DNA of 64,000 nucleotides from the NCBI RefSeq assembly GCF_029239295.1, contig NZ_JAQZBC010000001.1:248001-312000 (forward strand), written 5' to 3'. Source of the stretch: Sphingomonas sp. (lineage in GTDB: Bacteria; Pseudomonadota; Alphaproteobacteria; Sphingomonadales; Sphingomonadaceae). The notes under the pieces were generated by a model, which saw nothing but the letters and a program-made list of their open reading frames with translations, did not search any database and was not told where the DNA came from. The position numbers and the translations under genes were made by a program. This document shows, piece after piece, positions 8,775 to 17,086 of the stretch; within the stretch, counting starts at the first letter, position 1; each line of letters starts with the position of its first letter.

Positions 8775-9299
8775 TCAGCCTACCTTGCGTAAGCCTTCAC
8801 CGGCTTCGCGTGCATTCTGTACATAATGCGCCGCCGAGACCTTCAACCCCGCGATCGCGGCTTCATCCAGCTGCCTCACTGCCTTCGCGGGGCTCCCCAC
8901 GATCAGACTGCGGGGCGGGAACGTCTTCCCCTCGGTCACCAGGGCGTTGGCGCCGACGATGCAATCGTCGGGGATGATCGCGCGGTTGAGAACGGTCGCG
9001 CCCATGCCAATCAGCACGCGGTTGCCGATGGTGCAGCCATGCAGGATGGCATGGTGTCCAATGGTGCAATCCTCGCCGACTGTCAGCGGCGCGCCGGGAT
9101 CGGAATGGAGCATCGCGCCTTCCTGGACATTGCTGCGCGCTCCGATCGGGATGGGGGTGTTGTCACCGCGGATTACTGCGCCAAACCACACGCTGCTATC
9201 CTCCGCCAGCCGGACATCGCCGACCAGATCGGCGCTGGGCGCGACCCAGGATGTCTCGTGGCAGACGGGGCGGCGGCCGCGAAATTCGTAAAGGGGCAT
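8775..9299 (-). CDS. Gamma-carbonic anhydrase family protein
   Basis: Left-handed beta-helix hexapeptide-repeat protein of the YrdA/PaaY/Cam type. The 174-residue form from ATG 9299 is preferred: AGGAGAG lies directly upstream and family members start MPLYEFRGR. The upstream in-frame extension to 9383 has no family similarity. Zinc-ligand His residues are present (H65 in AMLHSD; H82/H83 and H87 in GHHAILHG), as is the repeat pattern IGNRVLIGMGATVLN. Many such proteins have weak or no carbonic anhydrase activity. It is transcribed divergently from the tiny membrane-protein gene at 9389. Confidence 0.93.
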   Translation of the reverse strand: MPLYEFRGRRPVCHETSWVAPSADLVGDVRLAEDSSVWFGAVIRGDNTPIPIGARSNVQEGAMLHSDPGAPLTVGEDCTIGHHAILHGCTIGNRVLIGMGATVLNRAIIPDDCIVGANALVTEGKTFPPRSLIVGSPAKAVRQLDEAAIAGLKVSAAHYVQNAREAGEGLRKVG

Positions 9300-9388
9300 C
9301 TCTCTCTCCTGTCTCAACCTTGGACATTCGCGCACGCCGCCGCACAAAGCCGGGTGCCAAAAGGTAAACGCGGCGTTAACCATCGCCT

Positions 9389-9550
9389 ATGGATCGCCAG
9401 CCTCCCCATTCCGCGCCCCGCCATCCAATGCGCCAGGTGATGGCGCCGCCTGCGAAGGTGAAGGCGCGGCGTGATGACGATCAGGATCTGAAGCTGTTCG
9501 TCCTCAGCTTCACCGCTTTTTTCATCTGTTTCTACACCCTGATCATGTAA
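9389..9550 (+). CDS. Tiny single-span membrane protein (53 aa), unknown
   Basis: Open frame too short for routine gene calling. From ATG 9389 it encodes 53 residues; an internal ATG at 9428 would give 40. After a basic/acidic head (KVKARRDDDQDLKLF) comes one hydrophobic segment (FVLSFTAFFICFYTLIM) reaching the C-terminus, so the topology is a tail-anchored or N-in single-pass peptide. The charge distribution before the helix and the lack of competing genes on either strand support it being real. No strong ribosome-binding site is visible at either start. It lies between the divergent gamma-carbonic anhydrase and the 3' end of the MFS transporter gene. No family recognised. Confidence 0.6.
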   Translation: MDRQPPHSAPRHPMRQVMAPPAKVKARRDDDQDLKLFVLSFTAFFICFYTLIM

Positions 9551-9602
9551 TCGCGCGTCCACAGCGCCGATCACATGATCCGAGTGGTACATCACCTGCC
9601 GG

Positions 9603-10898
9603 TCAGTCGCAGGCGCGATGCAACCGCTGCGCGATCCACGCCGACACCAGGCACATGCCCGCCACCAGCAACAGCAACTGGCTCGCCGTCGCACCCAAGG
9701 CGGTGACGCCCGCCACCGCTGCCGATCCGATCGTCATCGCACCGGCGTTGACGACATTGTTAGCGGCGACGGTACGTGCGGTCTGATCCTTGGGCACGGT
9801 GGTCGTCAGGAACGCGTATAGCGGCACCACGAACATCCCGCCGAAGATCGCCACGAACAGCAGCGTGATCAGCACCAGCGGCGCGCCTGGATGGGTAATG
9901 AAGGTTGGAATGTCGTACAGGGTACCCGCCGGCGCCGCTTCCCAGCCCGTCGCAACGAACCAGAAGGCGAGCACCGCTGCCCCCATCGCGATCACCGACA
10001 TGGGCGAATAGCGTGCCGAAATCTGGCCCCGCAGCATCAGGTTGATCACCACCGAGCCGATCGCCACGCCGACGGAAAAGATCGCAAGCACCAGGCTGGC
10101 GACGCTGGCGTTGGCGGTCAGCACGTTCTTCACCAGCGGGGGGAAAATCACCACCAGCACCGATCCGATCGTCCAGAAGAAGCTGATCGCGCAAATGGCG
10201 AGGAACAGGCGCGGGATGTGCATCGTGTCCGCCACCAGCTTCCAGGACGCACGCAGCGGATGGAAATCGAGCGTCAACGGCGGCCCCAGCCGGGGTGCGG
10301 GCGGCACCATGCGGGCGGAAATGTAGCCGAGCAGCGCCACCAGGAAGGTCGTGGCCGCGATCAGCGTGATCGATTCGTAGATGAAGCCGGCCAGGATCGT
10401 GCCCAGCAGGATCGACAGGTAGGTGCCGGCCTCGACCAGCCCCGTCCCGCCGAGCACATCCTCATCTTCCAGATGCTGTGGCAGGATGGCGTATTTGATC
10501 GGGCTGAAGAACGTCGAATGGATGCCGAGGCCGACTATTGCCACCAGCATCAGCACCACCGGCAGCGTCACTTGCCCGGTTCGTGCCAGCAACAGGCCAC
10601 CACAGCCGATTGCCATGATGAGGAATTCAGCAATCTTCACCAGGCGGATGATGCGCGCCTTGTCTGTCGTGTCGGCCAGTTGCCCGGCAAGCGAAGACAG
10701 GAGGAAATAGGGCAGAATGAAGAGCGCCGCGGCTAGCGCGTTGAAGAAGCTCTCCTGAGTCTCGTTCGCGAAAATCTCATAGGTGGCGAACAGGACCATC
10801 GAGGTCTTGAACAGATTGTCGTTAAACGCGCCGAGAAACTGGGTGATGAAAAGCGGCAAAAATCGCCGCCGCTTAAGGAGCCCGAGGGCATTGATCAT
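9603..10898 (-). CDS. MFS transporter, LplT/lysophospholipid-transporter-like
   Basis: 431-residue 12-helix inner-membrane carrier. The N-terminal FLPLFITQFLGAFNDNLFKT is the signature of the MFS branch that includes LplT and the transporter half of Aas-type lysophospholipid acyltransferase fusions. The loop RLVKIAEFLIMAIGC and the later VPLYAFLTTTVPKDQTART (residues around 350-370) also fit that branch. Here there is no fused or adjacent acyltransferase. The start at 10898 (MINALGLLKRRRF) is chosen because the preceding 37 in-frame residues are neither hydrophobic nor conserved. It is divergent from pgsA, another phospholipid gene, which fits a role in lipid turnover, but the substrate is inferred. 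Confidence 0.85.
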   Translation of the reverse strand: MINALGLLKRRRFLPLFITQFLGAFNDNLFKTSMVLFATYEIFANETQESFFNALAAALFILPYFLLSSLAGQLADTTDKARIIRLVKIAEFLIMAIGCGGLLLARTGQVTLPVVLMLVAIVGLGIHSTFFSPIKYAILPQHLEDEDVLGGTGLVEAGTYLSILLGTILAGFIYESITLIAATTFLVALLGYISARMVPPAPRLGPPLTLDFHPLRASWKLVADTMHIPRLFLAICAISFFWTIGSVLVVIFPPLVKNVLTANASVASLVLAIFSVGVAIGSVVINLMLRGQISARYSPMSVIAMGAAVLAFWFVATGWEAAPAGTLYDIPTFITHPGAPLVLITLLFVAIFGGMFVVPLYAFLTTTVPKDQTARTVAANNVVNAGAMTIGSAAVAGVTALGATASQLLLLVAGMCLVSAWIAQRLHRACD

Positions 10899-11057
10899 GG
10901 CGCAAAATGGCCCGGCTGTGGCAGAATGATGGCGGGCATAGCCGCTGGTCGCGCGGGATGCCAACCCTGCGCATAGTACGACCCGTGGGCTGGCCGGTTC
11001 CCCGATCACGGATGGTGGAGGCTTGCACCGCGACGCTGCAGGCTTAAGTCTGCGACC

Positions 11058-11624
11058 GTGTTGTCGATCCCAAACCTTCTCACCCTGTCACGAATCGTCG
11101 CCGTCCCGGCGTTGGTGGCGTTGCTCTGGTGGCCCAGTTGGCAGGCGGGCTTCGGCCTAGCCTTCGCGCTATACTGTCTGATGGGGCTGACCGATTATTT
11201 CGACGGCTATCTGGCACGCGCCCAGGGTACGGTGTCGAAGCTGGGCGTGTTCTTGGATCCGATCGCGGACAAGATCATGGTCGCCGCCGTGATCCTGATG
11301 CTGGTGGGCACGCGGCACAATGACATTGCGGTCATCACCGGCGTTCACATCATCGCCGCGCTGATCATCCTGCTGCGGGAAATCGCGGTATCAGGCCTTC
11401 GCGAATTTCTCGCCGGCCTGCAGGTGTCGCTCCCCGTGTCGCGACTTGCGAAGTGGAAGACGGCGCTGCAACTCATTTCCCTTGGCGCGCTCATCCTCGC
11501 GGGTGCCTTGCCCGCTCTCGTCTGGATCAAGCAGGTCGGGCTGGTCGCGCTATGGGGCGCCGCGGCGCTGACGCTGGTGACCGGCTGGGATTATCTGCGC
11601 GCCGGCATCCGGCACATGGACTGA
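11058..11624 (+). CDS. pgsA: CDP-diacylglycerol--glycerol-3-phosphate 3-phosphatidyltransferase
   Basis: Makes phosphatidylglycerophosphate, the committed step to phosphatidylglycerol and cardiolipin, in the inner membrane. The CDP-alcohol phosphatidyltransferase signature is complete: D46, D49-G50, A53-R54, G63, D67 and D71 (TDYFDGYLARA ... GVFLDPIADK). Opening residues SIPNLLTLSRIVAVP are diagnostic of PgsA. Several hydrophobic helices follow over 188 residues, a normal length. The start is a GTG at 11058. moaD begins 6 bases after the stop, so pgsA-moaD-moaE is probably one transcript. Confidence 0.96.
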   Translation: MLSIPNLLTLSRIVAVPALVALLWWPSWQAGFGLAFALYCLMGLTDYFDGYLARAQGTVSKLGVFLDPIADKIMVAAVILMLVGTRHNDIAVITGVHIIAALIILLREIAVSGLREFLAGLQVSLPVSRLAKWKTALQLISLGALILAGALPALVWIKQVGLVALWGAAALTLVTGWDYLRAGIRHMD

Positions 11625-11630
11625 CCGGCC

Positions 11631-11882
11631 ATGCGGATGGTCTATTTCGCCTGGGTGCGCGAACGGGTCGGCGTTTCGGAAGAGGATGTTTTGCCGCCCG
11701 CCTCGGTGGCCACGATCGCTGATCTCGTCGATTGGCTCTCCGGCCAGTCCACCGCCCACGCTGCCGCCTTTGCACAGCGGGACCGCCTGCGCGCCGCGCG
11801 CGACCAGGCGTTCGTGTCGCTGGACACTCCAATCGACGGCGCGAAAGAAATCGCGCTCTTTCCCCCGGTAACGGGAGGATGA
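11631..11882 (+). CDS. moaD: Molybdopterin synthase sulfur carrier subunit
   Basis: 83-residue ubiquitin-like protein that carries the thiocarboxylate used to make molybdopterin dithiolene. It has the beta-grasp pattern (MVYFAWVRERVG, later VNxx-like FVSLDTPIDGAKEIALFPP) and ends in Gly-Gly, the residues adenylated and sulfurylated during the cycle. It overlaps moaE by four bases (ATGA at 11879-11882), which supports coupled translation with its partner subunit. Confidence 0.95.
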   Translation: MRMVYFAWVRERVGVSEEDVLPPASVATIADLVDWLSGQSTAHAAAFAQRDRLRAARDQAFVSLDTPIDGAKEIALFPPVTGG

Positions 11883-12328
11883 TCCGAGTCCTCGTGAGCG
11901 AGGCGCCAATCGATGTCGGCGCCGAAATGGCAATAGCCGAGGCCGCCGGCGGCACACAGGGCGGCGCTGTCGCGACCTTCACCGGCCTTGTACGCGGCGA
12001 CGACGGCGTGACTGAGCTGACGCTGGAACATTATCCGGGCGCCACCGAACGCGCGCTCGAAGAATTATGTACGAAGGCCTCCCGTCGCTGGACACTGAGC
12101 GGCGTGACCATCATTCACCGCGTCGGGCCGATGCGTCCAGGTGAGCGGATCGTGTTCGTCGCTGCCTGTTCGGCCCATCGCGCAGCTGCACTCGACGCCT
12201 GCGCCTTCCTCATCGATCGGTTGAAGACCGATGCACCGTTCTGGAAGCGGGAACGGGTGGGTGGCAGCACCCGCTGGGTTGATGCGCGGCACGCGGACGA
12301 CACGGCTGCCGCAAAGTGGCGGTCCTGA
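11879..12328 (+). CDS. moaE: Molybdopterin synthase catalytic subunit
   Basis: Large subunit of molybdopterin synthase, converting cyclic pyranopterin monophosphate to molybdopterin with MoaD. 149 residues from the ATG that overlaps the moaD stop. Family landmarks: GGAVATFTGLVRG, LEHYPGATERALEEL, VGPMRPGERIVFVAACSAHR and the catalytic region RLKTDAPFWKRE with its two conserved Lys residues. The frame is open further upstream within moaD, but the ATGA overlap and family length fix the start. No other molybdenum cofactor genes are nearby, so the rest of the pathway is elsewhere. Confidence 0.96.
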   Translation: MIRVLVSEAPIDVGAEMAIAEAAGGTQGGAVATFTGLVRGDDGVTELTLEHYPGATERALEELCTKASRRWTLSGVTIIHRVGPMRPGERIVFVAACSAHRAAALDACAFLIDRLKTDAPFWKRERVGGSTRWVDARHADDTAAAKWRS

Positions 12329-12346
12329 CTCGCGGCAGTCTGACGA

Positions 12347-13039
12347 TCAGCCCAGCTGGGGCACCAATACGCCGTTCACCACATGGACGATCCCGTTCAC
12401 CTGCTGGACGTCGGGCGTCTCGACATAACTCTTGCTGCCATTGGCATCGATCAATGCGATCGCCTGGCCCTCGCTGGTCGCGGTAAGCGGCACACCGGCG
12501 ACCGTTGGCAACTGCACCGAACCGCCGGCGGCGTTGATCCGCCCGCGCAACTGCTCCAGCGTGATCGTCCCGGGAACGATGTGGTAGCTCATCACCCGGT
12601 CCAAGGCCGGCCGGTTGGCGGGCGCGAGAAGCTGATTCACGGCACCGGGCGCCAGCCGATGGAAGGCCGCGTCGGTCGGTGCGAAGATCGTCACCGGCGC
12701 GCGGGCAGACAGTGGCTCGCGCGCTTTGCTCAGACCGATCGCCCGGCTCAGCATGCGCAAGTTCGGGGCGGTGGCGCAGTTTTCCGCGATGGTGCGGGTG
12801 CCAAGCATCGCGGCACCGCCGACGGCAGGATTGATCGCCGTCGCGGCGGCGGCTGCACGCGCCTCGGCTGCAGTCAGTTGTGTCGGCGCAGATGCGGAGG
12901 GCGTTGATTGCGGGGCCGTCAGGGGCGGTGGAGGCGCCGTGCGCGCGACCTCAGTCGCTGGCTGGCTGCATCCTGCCAAAGCGGCGATCACACCTGCCAG
13001 GGGCGGCAGCGCGAGGCGTATCGAACGACGTGCCATCAT
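12347..13039 (-). CDS. Fasciclin (FAS1) domain lipoprotein
   Basis: 230-residue exported protein. A signal peptide ends in lipobox LAGC with the Cys at residue 24, so it should be lipid-anchored. A roughly 70-residue low-complexity linker rich in Ala, Pro and Thr follows, then one FAS1 domain. Both FAS1 signatures are visible: VTIFAPTDAAFHRLAPG and the H-box VMSYHIVPGTITLEQL, ending NGIVHVVNGVLVPQ. FAS1 domains mediate adhesion; in this group the role is unknown. The start is at 13039 or the adjacent ATG at 13036; the frame is open much further upstream across thiE on the other strand, without similarity to the family. Confidence 0.9.
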   Translation of the reverse strand: MMARRSIRLALPPLAGVIAALAGCSQPATEVARTAPPPPLTAPQSTPSASAPTQLTAAEARAAAAATAINPAVGGAAMLGTRTIAENCATAPNLRMLSRAIGLSKAREPLSARAPVTIFAPTDAAFHRLAPGAVNQLLAPANRPALDRVMSYHIVPGTITLEQLRGRINAAGGSVQLPTVAGVPLTATSEGQAIALIDANGSKSYVETPDVQQVNGIVHVVNGVLVPQLG

Positions 13040-13141
13040 CGGTCTCAAACGCAGGAGGTTCGGCGTTCGTTGCACGGCTTGGACGAGGGAGGGTGAGGCC
13101 ACGGGCTTCCGTATGCGTCGCAGCACGGCTAGGCGACGGAA

Positions 13142-13819
13142 ATGATCGAAGATCCTCTCGGCCCGCTCGACCCCGATTTTGCCGCCGCGTTCAAGCGCGA
13201 CGATCGCCGGCCGCCGTGCCAGCTGTACCTTGTTTCGCCGCTCGACGTGGCGGGTGCCTTTCCCGACCGCTTGGCACGCGCGCTGGACGCAGGCCCCGTC
13301 GCGGCGTTCCAGTTCCGGGTGAAGGACATCAATCAGCATGATGCCGCGCGGCTTGCCGAGCCGCTGCAACGGATCTGCGCCGATCGTGATGTCGCCTTCA
13401 TCGTCAACGACAGCGTCTCGCTCGCCAAGCGGATCGGCGCGGATGGCGTCCACCTCGGCCAGGATGATGGCGACGCGCGCGAGGCGCGGGAGATCCTGGG
13501 GCCGAGCGTCCAGATCGGCGTCACTTGCCACGACAGCCGCCACCTGGCGATGGAGGCGGGCGACGCGGGGGCTGACTATGTCGCGTTCGGCAGCTTCTAT
13601 CCCACCACCACCAAAGAGGTGAAGCATCGGCCCGATCCGGTCATCCTTTCCTGGTGGTCGACCCTGTTCGAACTGCCGTGCGTTGCGATCGGCGGGATCA
13701 CGCCGCAGAACGCGGCCCCGCTGATCGCTGCGGGTGCCGACTTCATCGCCGTGTCCGGTGCGGTCTGGAGCGGCGACGAGGCCGCCGCGGTGCGCGCCTT
13801 CAACGAACTGCTGGGCTAG
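13142..13819 (+). CDS. thiE: Thiamine-phosphate synthase
   Basis: Couples HMP pyrophosphate with the thiazole phosphate to form thiamine phosphate. TIM-barrel of 225 residues with ThiE landmarks: FQFRVKDI, then VNDSVSLAKRIGADGVHLGQ (diphosphate/Mg site), IGVTCHDSRH, FGSFYPTTTK and IGGITPQNAAPLI. The region before residue 25 is longer than in E. coli ThiE and the sequence is the shorter alphaproteobacterial type, so a TenI-like role cannot be fully excluded. Divergent from the fasciclin lipoprotein gene. No TPP riboswitch-like leader is visible in the 102-base gap, and no other thi gene is adjacent. Confidence 0.9.
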   Translation: MIEDPLGPLDPDFAAAFKRDDRRPPCQLYLVSPLDVAGAFPDRLARALDAGPVAAFQFRVKDINQHDAARLAEPLQRICADRDVAFIVNDSVSLAKRIGADGVHLGQDDGDAREAREILGPSVQIGVTCHDSRHLAMEAGDAGADYVAFGSFYPTTTKEVKHRPDPVILSWWSTLFELPCVAIGGITPQNAAPLIAAGADFIAVSGAVWSGDEAAAVRAFNELLG

Positions 13820-13953
13820 TTACGCGGGGGGCGGGGAGGGCCCCGATTGGATCGATCGGGAAACAACCGCCGCCTGATCGGTTTGCCGATTGAAGAGGTG
13901 TTCGCGTGTGGACCGCCTCCGCAGCTTGGCATAGGCAGGGAAAGCATGGCGCG

Positions 13954-14547
13954 ATGACCCGATTGGGCGGAACAATCCTGTCTTTGATCGTGCTAGCACT
14001 AATCGCTTTTGCTTCGATGGTTTCCTTCGGGCCGACAGCAGTCCGGAAGGGGCCGATTACCGCCGATCCCACTCCAATCACTGCCACCAACAGGCCAATG
14101 ATTGCCGCCATCGCTATCCCCGTAGCGGGTGTGACGGCGGATCAGATCGCCGACACCTGGGGCGACAGCCGCGGTGATGGAACACGGTCGCACCAGGCAA
14201 TCGACATCCCTGCGCCGGGGGGCACCCTCGTCATTGCAGCAGCGCCGGGCCAGGTCGAGAAGCTCTTCAACAGTGCCGCTGGCGGTACCACGCTCTACGT
14301 CCGCTCCCCAGACCGTGCCTGGACCTATTACTACGCCCATCTAGCGGGCTATGCCCCTGGAATCCGGGAAGGTTCCTCGGTAACCCGCGGCACCGTACTG
14401 GGTTATGTCGGTGACACCGGCAACGCTGGCGCCGGCAATACCCACCTGCATTTCGGGGTAAGCCGCATGGCGCCGGGCGATCGCTGGCACGCGGGAACAC
14501 CGGTCAATCCATACCCGCTGCTTGCCGGATCGGCACTTCGCCGCTAG
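13954..14547 (+). CDS. M23 family metallopeptidase (LytM-like)
   Basis: Predicted periplasmic or membrane-anchored peptidoglycan endopeptidase/LytM factor, 197 residues. A single N-terminal hydrophobic segment (TILSLIVLALIAFASMVSF) acts as signal anchor. The catalytic domain has the zinc-binding pattern HQAIDI (HxxxD) and the HLHF motif near residue 168, with an intact upstream TYYYAHL. All zinc ligands are therefore present, so it may be active rather than a degenerate LytM activator. Start at 13954 is chosen because the hydrophobic segment follows directly; an in-frame GTG at 13906 would add an unlikely 16-residue tail. It precedes efp by 34 bases. Confidence 0.9.
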   Translation: MTRLGGTILSLIVLALIAFASMVSFGPTAVRKGPITADPTPITATNRPMIAAIAIPVAGVTADQIADTWGDSRGDGTRSHQAIDIPAPGGTLVIAAAPGQVEKLFNSAAGGTTLYVRSPDRAWTYYYAHLAGYAPGIREGSSVTRGTVLGYVGDTGNAGAGNTHLHFGVSRMAPGDRWHAGTPVNPYPLLAGSALRR

Positions 14548-14581
14548 ACGCGCCCATCGCTCTTTCCAGCAGGTATAGGCC

Positions 14582-15145
14582 ATGAAGATCAGCGGCGTCG
14601 ATATCCGTCCCGGTAACATTATCGAGTATGAAGGCGGCATTTGGCGCGCCGTGAAAATCCAGCATACGCAGCCCGGCAAGGGCGGCGCGTATATGCAGGT
14701 CGAGCTGAAGAACCTGCGCGACGGGCGCAAGAACAACGTCCGTTTCCGCTCGGCAGAGACCGTTGAGCGCGTCCGTCTGGACACCAAGGACTTCCAGTTC
14801 CTCTTTGCCGAAGGCGACAGCCTCGTGTTCATGGACAAGGAAACCTATGACCAGGTGACGCTGCCGCGCGATCTGCTGGGCGACGCAGCGGCCTTTCTGC
14901 AGGATGGCATGGACGTGGTGATGGAACTCCATGAGGAGGAAGCCATCAGCGTTCAGTTGCCCGATACGATCGAAGCGACGATCGTCGAGGCGGATGCCGT
15001 GGTGAAGGGGCAGACTGCCTCGTCCAGCTACAAGCCCGCCGTGCTCGACAATGGCGTTCGCGTGATGGTGCCGCCGCATATCGCCAGCGGTACGCGCATC
15101 GTCGTTGACGTGTACGAGCAGACCTACGTCCGCCGCGCCGATTAG
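14582..15145 (+). CDS. efp: Translation elongation factor P
   Basis: Relieves ribosome stalling at polyproline. 187 residues in three beta-barrel domains: KOW-like N-terminal ([19 protein letters not shown]), central OB ([19 protein letters not shown]) and C-terminal OB ([24 protein letters not shown]). The modification-site loop QPGKGGA carries Lys at position 33, so this is the lysine type (as in EpmA/B systems) rather than the arginine type modified by EarP. Neither modification enzyme lies in the window. Followed by an inverted repeat at 15162-15240. Confidence 0.97.
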   Translation: MKISGVDIRPGNIIEYEGGIWRAVKIQHTQPGKGGAYMQVELKNLRDGRKNNVRFRSAETVERVRLDTKDFQFLFAEGDSLVFMDKETYDQVTLPRDLLGDAAAFLQDGMDVVMELHEEEAISVQLPDTIEATIVEADAVVKGQTASSSYKPAVLDNGVRVMVPPHIASGTRIVVDVYEQTYVRRAD

Positions 15146-15161
15146 TTTTTCTCGCGCTCGC

Positions 15162-15240
15162 GGGAGGGGCCAGGGGAGGGCATGTCTCCCGGCGTCGCGC
15201 AGTTAGTCCAGGCCCTCCCCGCCCTTCCCGAAGGGGAAGG
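15162..15240. repeat. Intergenic inverted repeat (REP-like)
   Basis: G-rich arm at 15162-15181 is nearly complementary to the C-rich arm at 15212-15229, with a 30-base loop. A second hairpin, CCTTCCC (15223-15229) with GGGAAGG (15234-15240), shares the right arm, so two alternative structures are possible. This G-rich/C-rich layout between genes resembles dispersed intergenic repeats I associate with sphingomonad genomes; only one copy is in this window. It may also serve as the efp terminator. Confidence 0.5.
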
Positions 15241-15255
15241 TAGAAAGTAGCAGAC

Positions 15256-16068
15256 ATGCCATCCCACTCCGGTCTCTTCACCGTCATCGAACGCGCCGCT
15301 CGCAAGGCCGCACCGCGGCTGCGGCGTGACTTCAACGAGGTCCAGCACCTTCAGGTGAGCCGCAAGGGACCGGCTGACTTCGTCTCCATGGCCGACAAGC
15401 GCGCCGAACAGACGCTGTATGAGGAACTCTCCAAGGCGCGGCCCGACTGGGGCTTCATCATGGAAGAGCGTGGCGAAGTGGCGGGTGATCCGAACAAGCC
15501 GCGCTTTATCGTTGATCCGCTCGATGGAACGACCAATTTTCTCCATGGCATCCCGCACTTTGCGATGTCGATCGCCGTGGAAGAACCGATGCCCAACGGC
15601 AAGCGCGAGATCACCACGGCGCTGATCTACCAGCCGCTCACCGACGAAAGCTTTTGGGCAGAGAAGGGGCGTGGTGCTTGGCTGCAGGACCAGCGCCTGC
15701 GAGTCTCCTCGCGTCGCGAGCTGACCGAGGCTGTAGTTGCAACGGGCATTCCGTTCATGGGGCACGGCGATTTCGCGGAGTGGACGCGCATCTTCGGCGC
15801 GATTGCCCCTCAGGTCGCAGGCATCCGCCGGCTTGGGTCGGCGGCGCTGGACCTCGCGTGGGTCGCCGCTGGGCGATTCGACGGATATTGGGAATCGAAG
15901 CTGAAGATCTGGGACGTCGCCGCCGGCTTGCTGCTGGTCAAGGAAGCGGGTGGGTTCGTTACCGATTTCCGCGGCGGTGATCGCGCAATTGAGCGTAACG
16001 AGTTCCTCGCTGCGAACGACGGCATGCACTCAAAGCTGCACAAGCTGCTCGCCGGAGCGCTCCGCTAA
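15256..16068 (+). CDS. suhB: Inositol monophosphatase family protein
   Basis: Mg-dependent, Li-sensitive phosphatase superfamily member of 270 residues. Metal ligands are in the expected places: E70 (MEERGE), then D87-P-L-D90-G-T-T and the C-terminal WDVAAGLLLVKEAGG with the third Asp. SuhB acts on inositol-1-phosphate and in E. coli also joins the rRNA antitermination complex; which role holds here is not known. The start ATG at 15256 follows the repeat and a weak purine stretch. Converges on the DUF481 gene with a shared terminator at 16082-16107. Confidence 0.93.
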   Translation: MPSHSGLFTVIERAARKAAPRLRRDFNEVQHLQVSRKGPADFVSMADKRAEQTLYEELSKARPDWGFIMEERGEVAGDPNKPRFIVDPLDGTTNFLHGIPHFAMSIAVEEPMPNGKREITTALIYQPLTDESFWAEKGRGAWLQDQRLRVSSRRELTEAVVATGIPFMGHGDFAEWTRIFGAIAPQVAGIRRLGSAALDLAWVAAGRFDGYWESKLKIWDVAAGLLLVKEAGGFVTDFRGGDRAIERNEFLAANDGMHSKLHKLLAGALR

Positions 16069-16081
16069 GACATCTCGTCCC

Positions 16082-16107
16082 GCGCGCTCCCTTTTTGGGG
16101 AGCGCGC
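16082..16107. terminator. Bidirectional hairpin terminator
   Basis: 10-base stem GCGCGCTCCC (16082-16091) with GGGAGCGCGC (16098-16107), loop TTTTTG, between the convergent suhB and DUF481 genes. There is no long T-run outside the stem, but the position and strength make it a likely shared terminator. Confidence 0.65.
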
Positions 16108-16117
16108 GCTCGGTCTC

Positions 16118-17029
16118 TCAGAAGGTGTAGACGAGAGACGCCCGGCTGATCGTGTCGGTCGACACGCGGCCCTCCGGCGGCATGCTTTCATATTGGACGG
16201 TATAACTGACCTGCGCAGACAACGGCCCCAGCAGCTTCGCGCCGAGCGCCGTCGTGCTGCTGACTGTTGAATTGAACTGCTGCAAATAGGCTGACGCGTC
16301 CTGACGCAGCGTCAGGCCGGGCGTCAGCTTCCAATCGAAATCCACGCTGCCACGCGCAGCGATACTGCTCTCAACCGCCGCATCGATGAACTCAGTGTGT
16401 CGGAATGCCGGTCCGAGTTCGAGGTTGAGGGTCACCGCCGGCGTTTGAATCGCGCTGTACCCTGCCCCGGCCGATGCAGAATAACGATTGGAATAGCCGA
16501 GGAAACGGTCGCTCTCATATTGAAGGGCGCCGTAAACGTAGCGACGGGAATCGAGCTTCCAATTGGGCTCGTACGCCGCGAGATAATGTTCGCGCGTCGT
16601 GATGCCCAGGCTTCGCTGATAATCGATGCGCCCGCGCAGCTTGTGCCGCCACTCCAATCCTTCGCGCGTCAGGTCGAGCACACCCGTTGCCCCGGCAGTG
16701 TTCGAATTACCAGTCGTGATGAAGCCGCCCACTTCTGCCCGGCCGGCCCACAGATCCGTCCAGCCCGCCCTGACGATCCGCGTTTGACGATCCTTTGCCC
16801 TGACCTCGCGCCATTCGTCAGCGATTCGCAACACCGCATCGCCGCTCGCCGGATCTGCGGCGCGGGCGTATTTGACGATAGTGGAGACTTCGTTCTCATT
16901 GCCCGAGGCGATCGCGGCGTCCAGCATGGCGCGGATCGGCGGCGGTATGACGATCCGCTCTTCGCCCCCCTGAGCCGCGCCTCCATCGGCAGCGGCGGTC
17001 GCAGCGATGAAGAGGAGCGCGTACATCAC
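16118..17029 (-). CDS. DUF481 family outer-membrane protein
   Basis: 303-residue exported protein with a short signal peptide (MMYALLFIAATAAADG). Residues 20-95 form a helical region (IPPPIRAMLDAAIASGNENE and VSTIVKYARAADP) that looks like a small repeat unit. The rest is a DUF481 beta-barrel, with WAGRAEVGGFITTGNSNTAG and repeated strands such as RYVYGALQYESDRFLGYSNR, ending SLVYTF with terminal Phe. DUF481 (YdiY-like) proteins are salt-induced outer-membrane proteins of unknown function. It lies alone on this strand, 57 bases from rppH, but downstream of it, so read-through from the long chvI-rppH operon is possible. Confidence 0.88.
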   Translation of the reverse strand: MMYALLFIAATAAADGGAAQGGEERIVIPPPIRAMLDAAIASGNENEVSTIVKYARAADPASGDAVLRIADEWREVRAKDRQTRIVRAGWTDLWAGRAEVGGFITTGNSNTAGATGVLDLTREGLEWRHKLRGRIDYQRSLGITTREHYLAAYEPNWKLDSRRYVYGALQYESDRFLGYSNRYSASAGAGYSAIQTPAVTLNLELGPAFRHTEFIDAAVESSIAARGSVDFDWKLTPGLTLRQDASAYLQQFNSTVSSTTALGAKLLGPLSAQVSYTVQYESMPPEGRVSTDTISRASLVYTF

Positions 17030-17086
17030 GATATGACGGTACCTATGTGGGGGAGCAGAGTGAACGGACGGCTGACGGCCGGTGGC

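Noticed and set aside
9891..10736. 281-codon plus-strand frame opposite the MFS transporter
   Set aside because: Gln/Arg/His-rich composition with no domain; the transporter on the other strand is clear.
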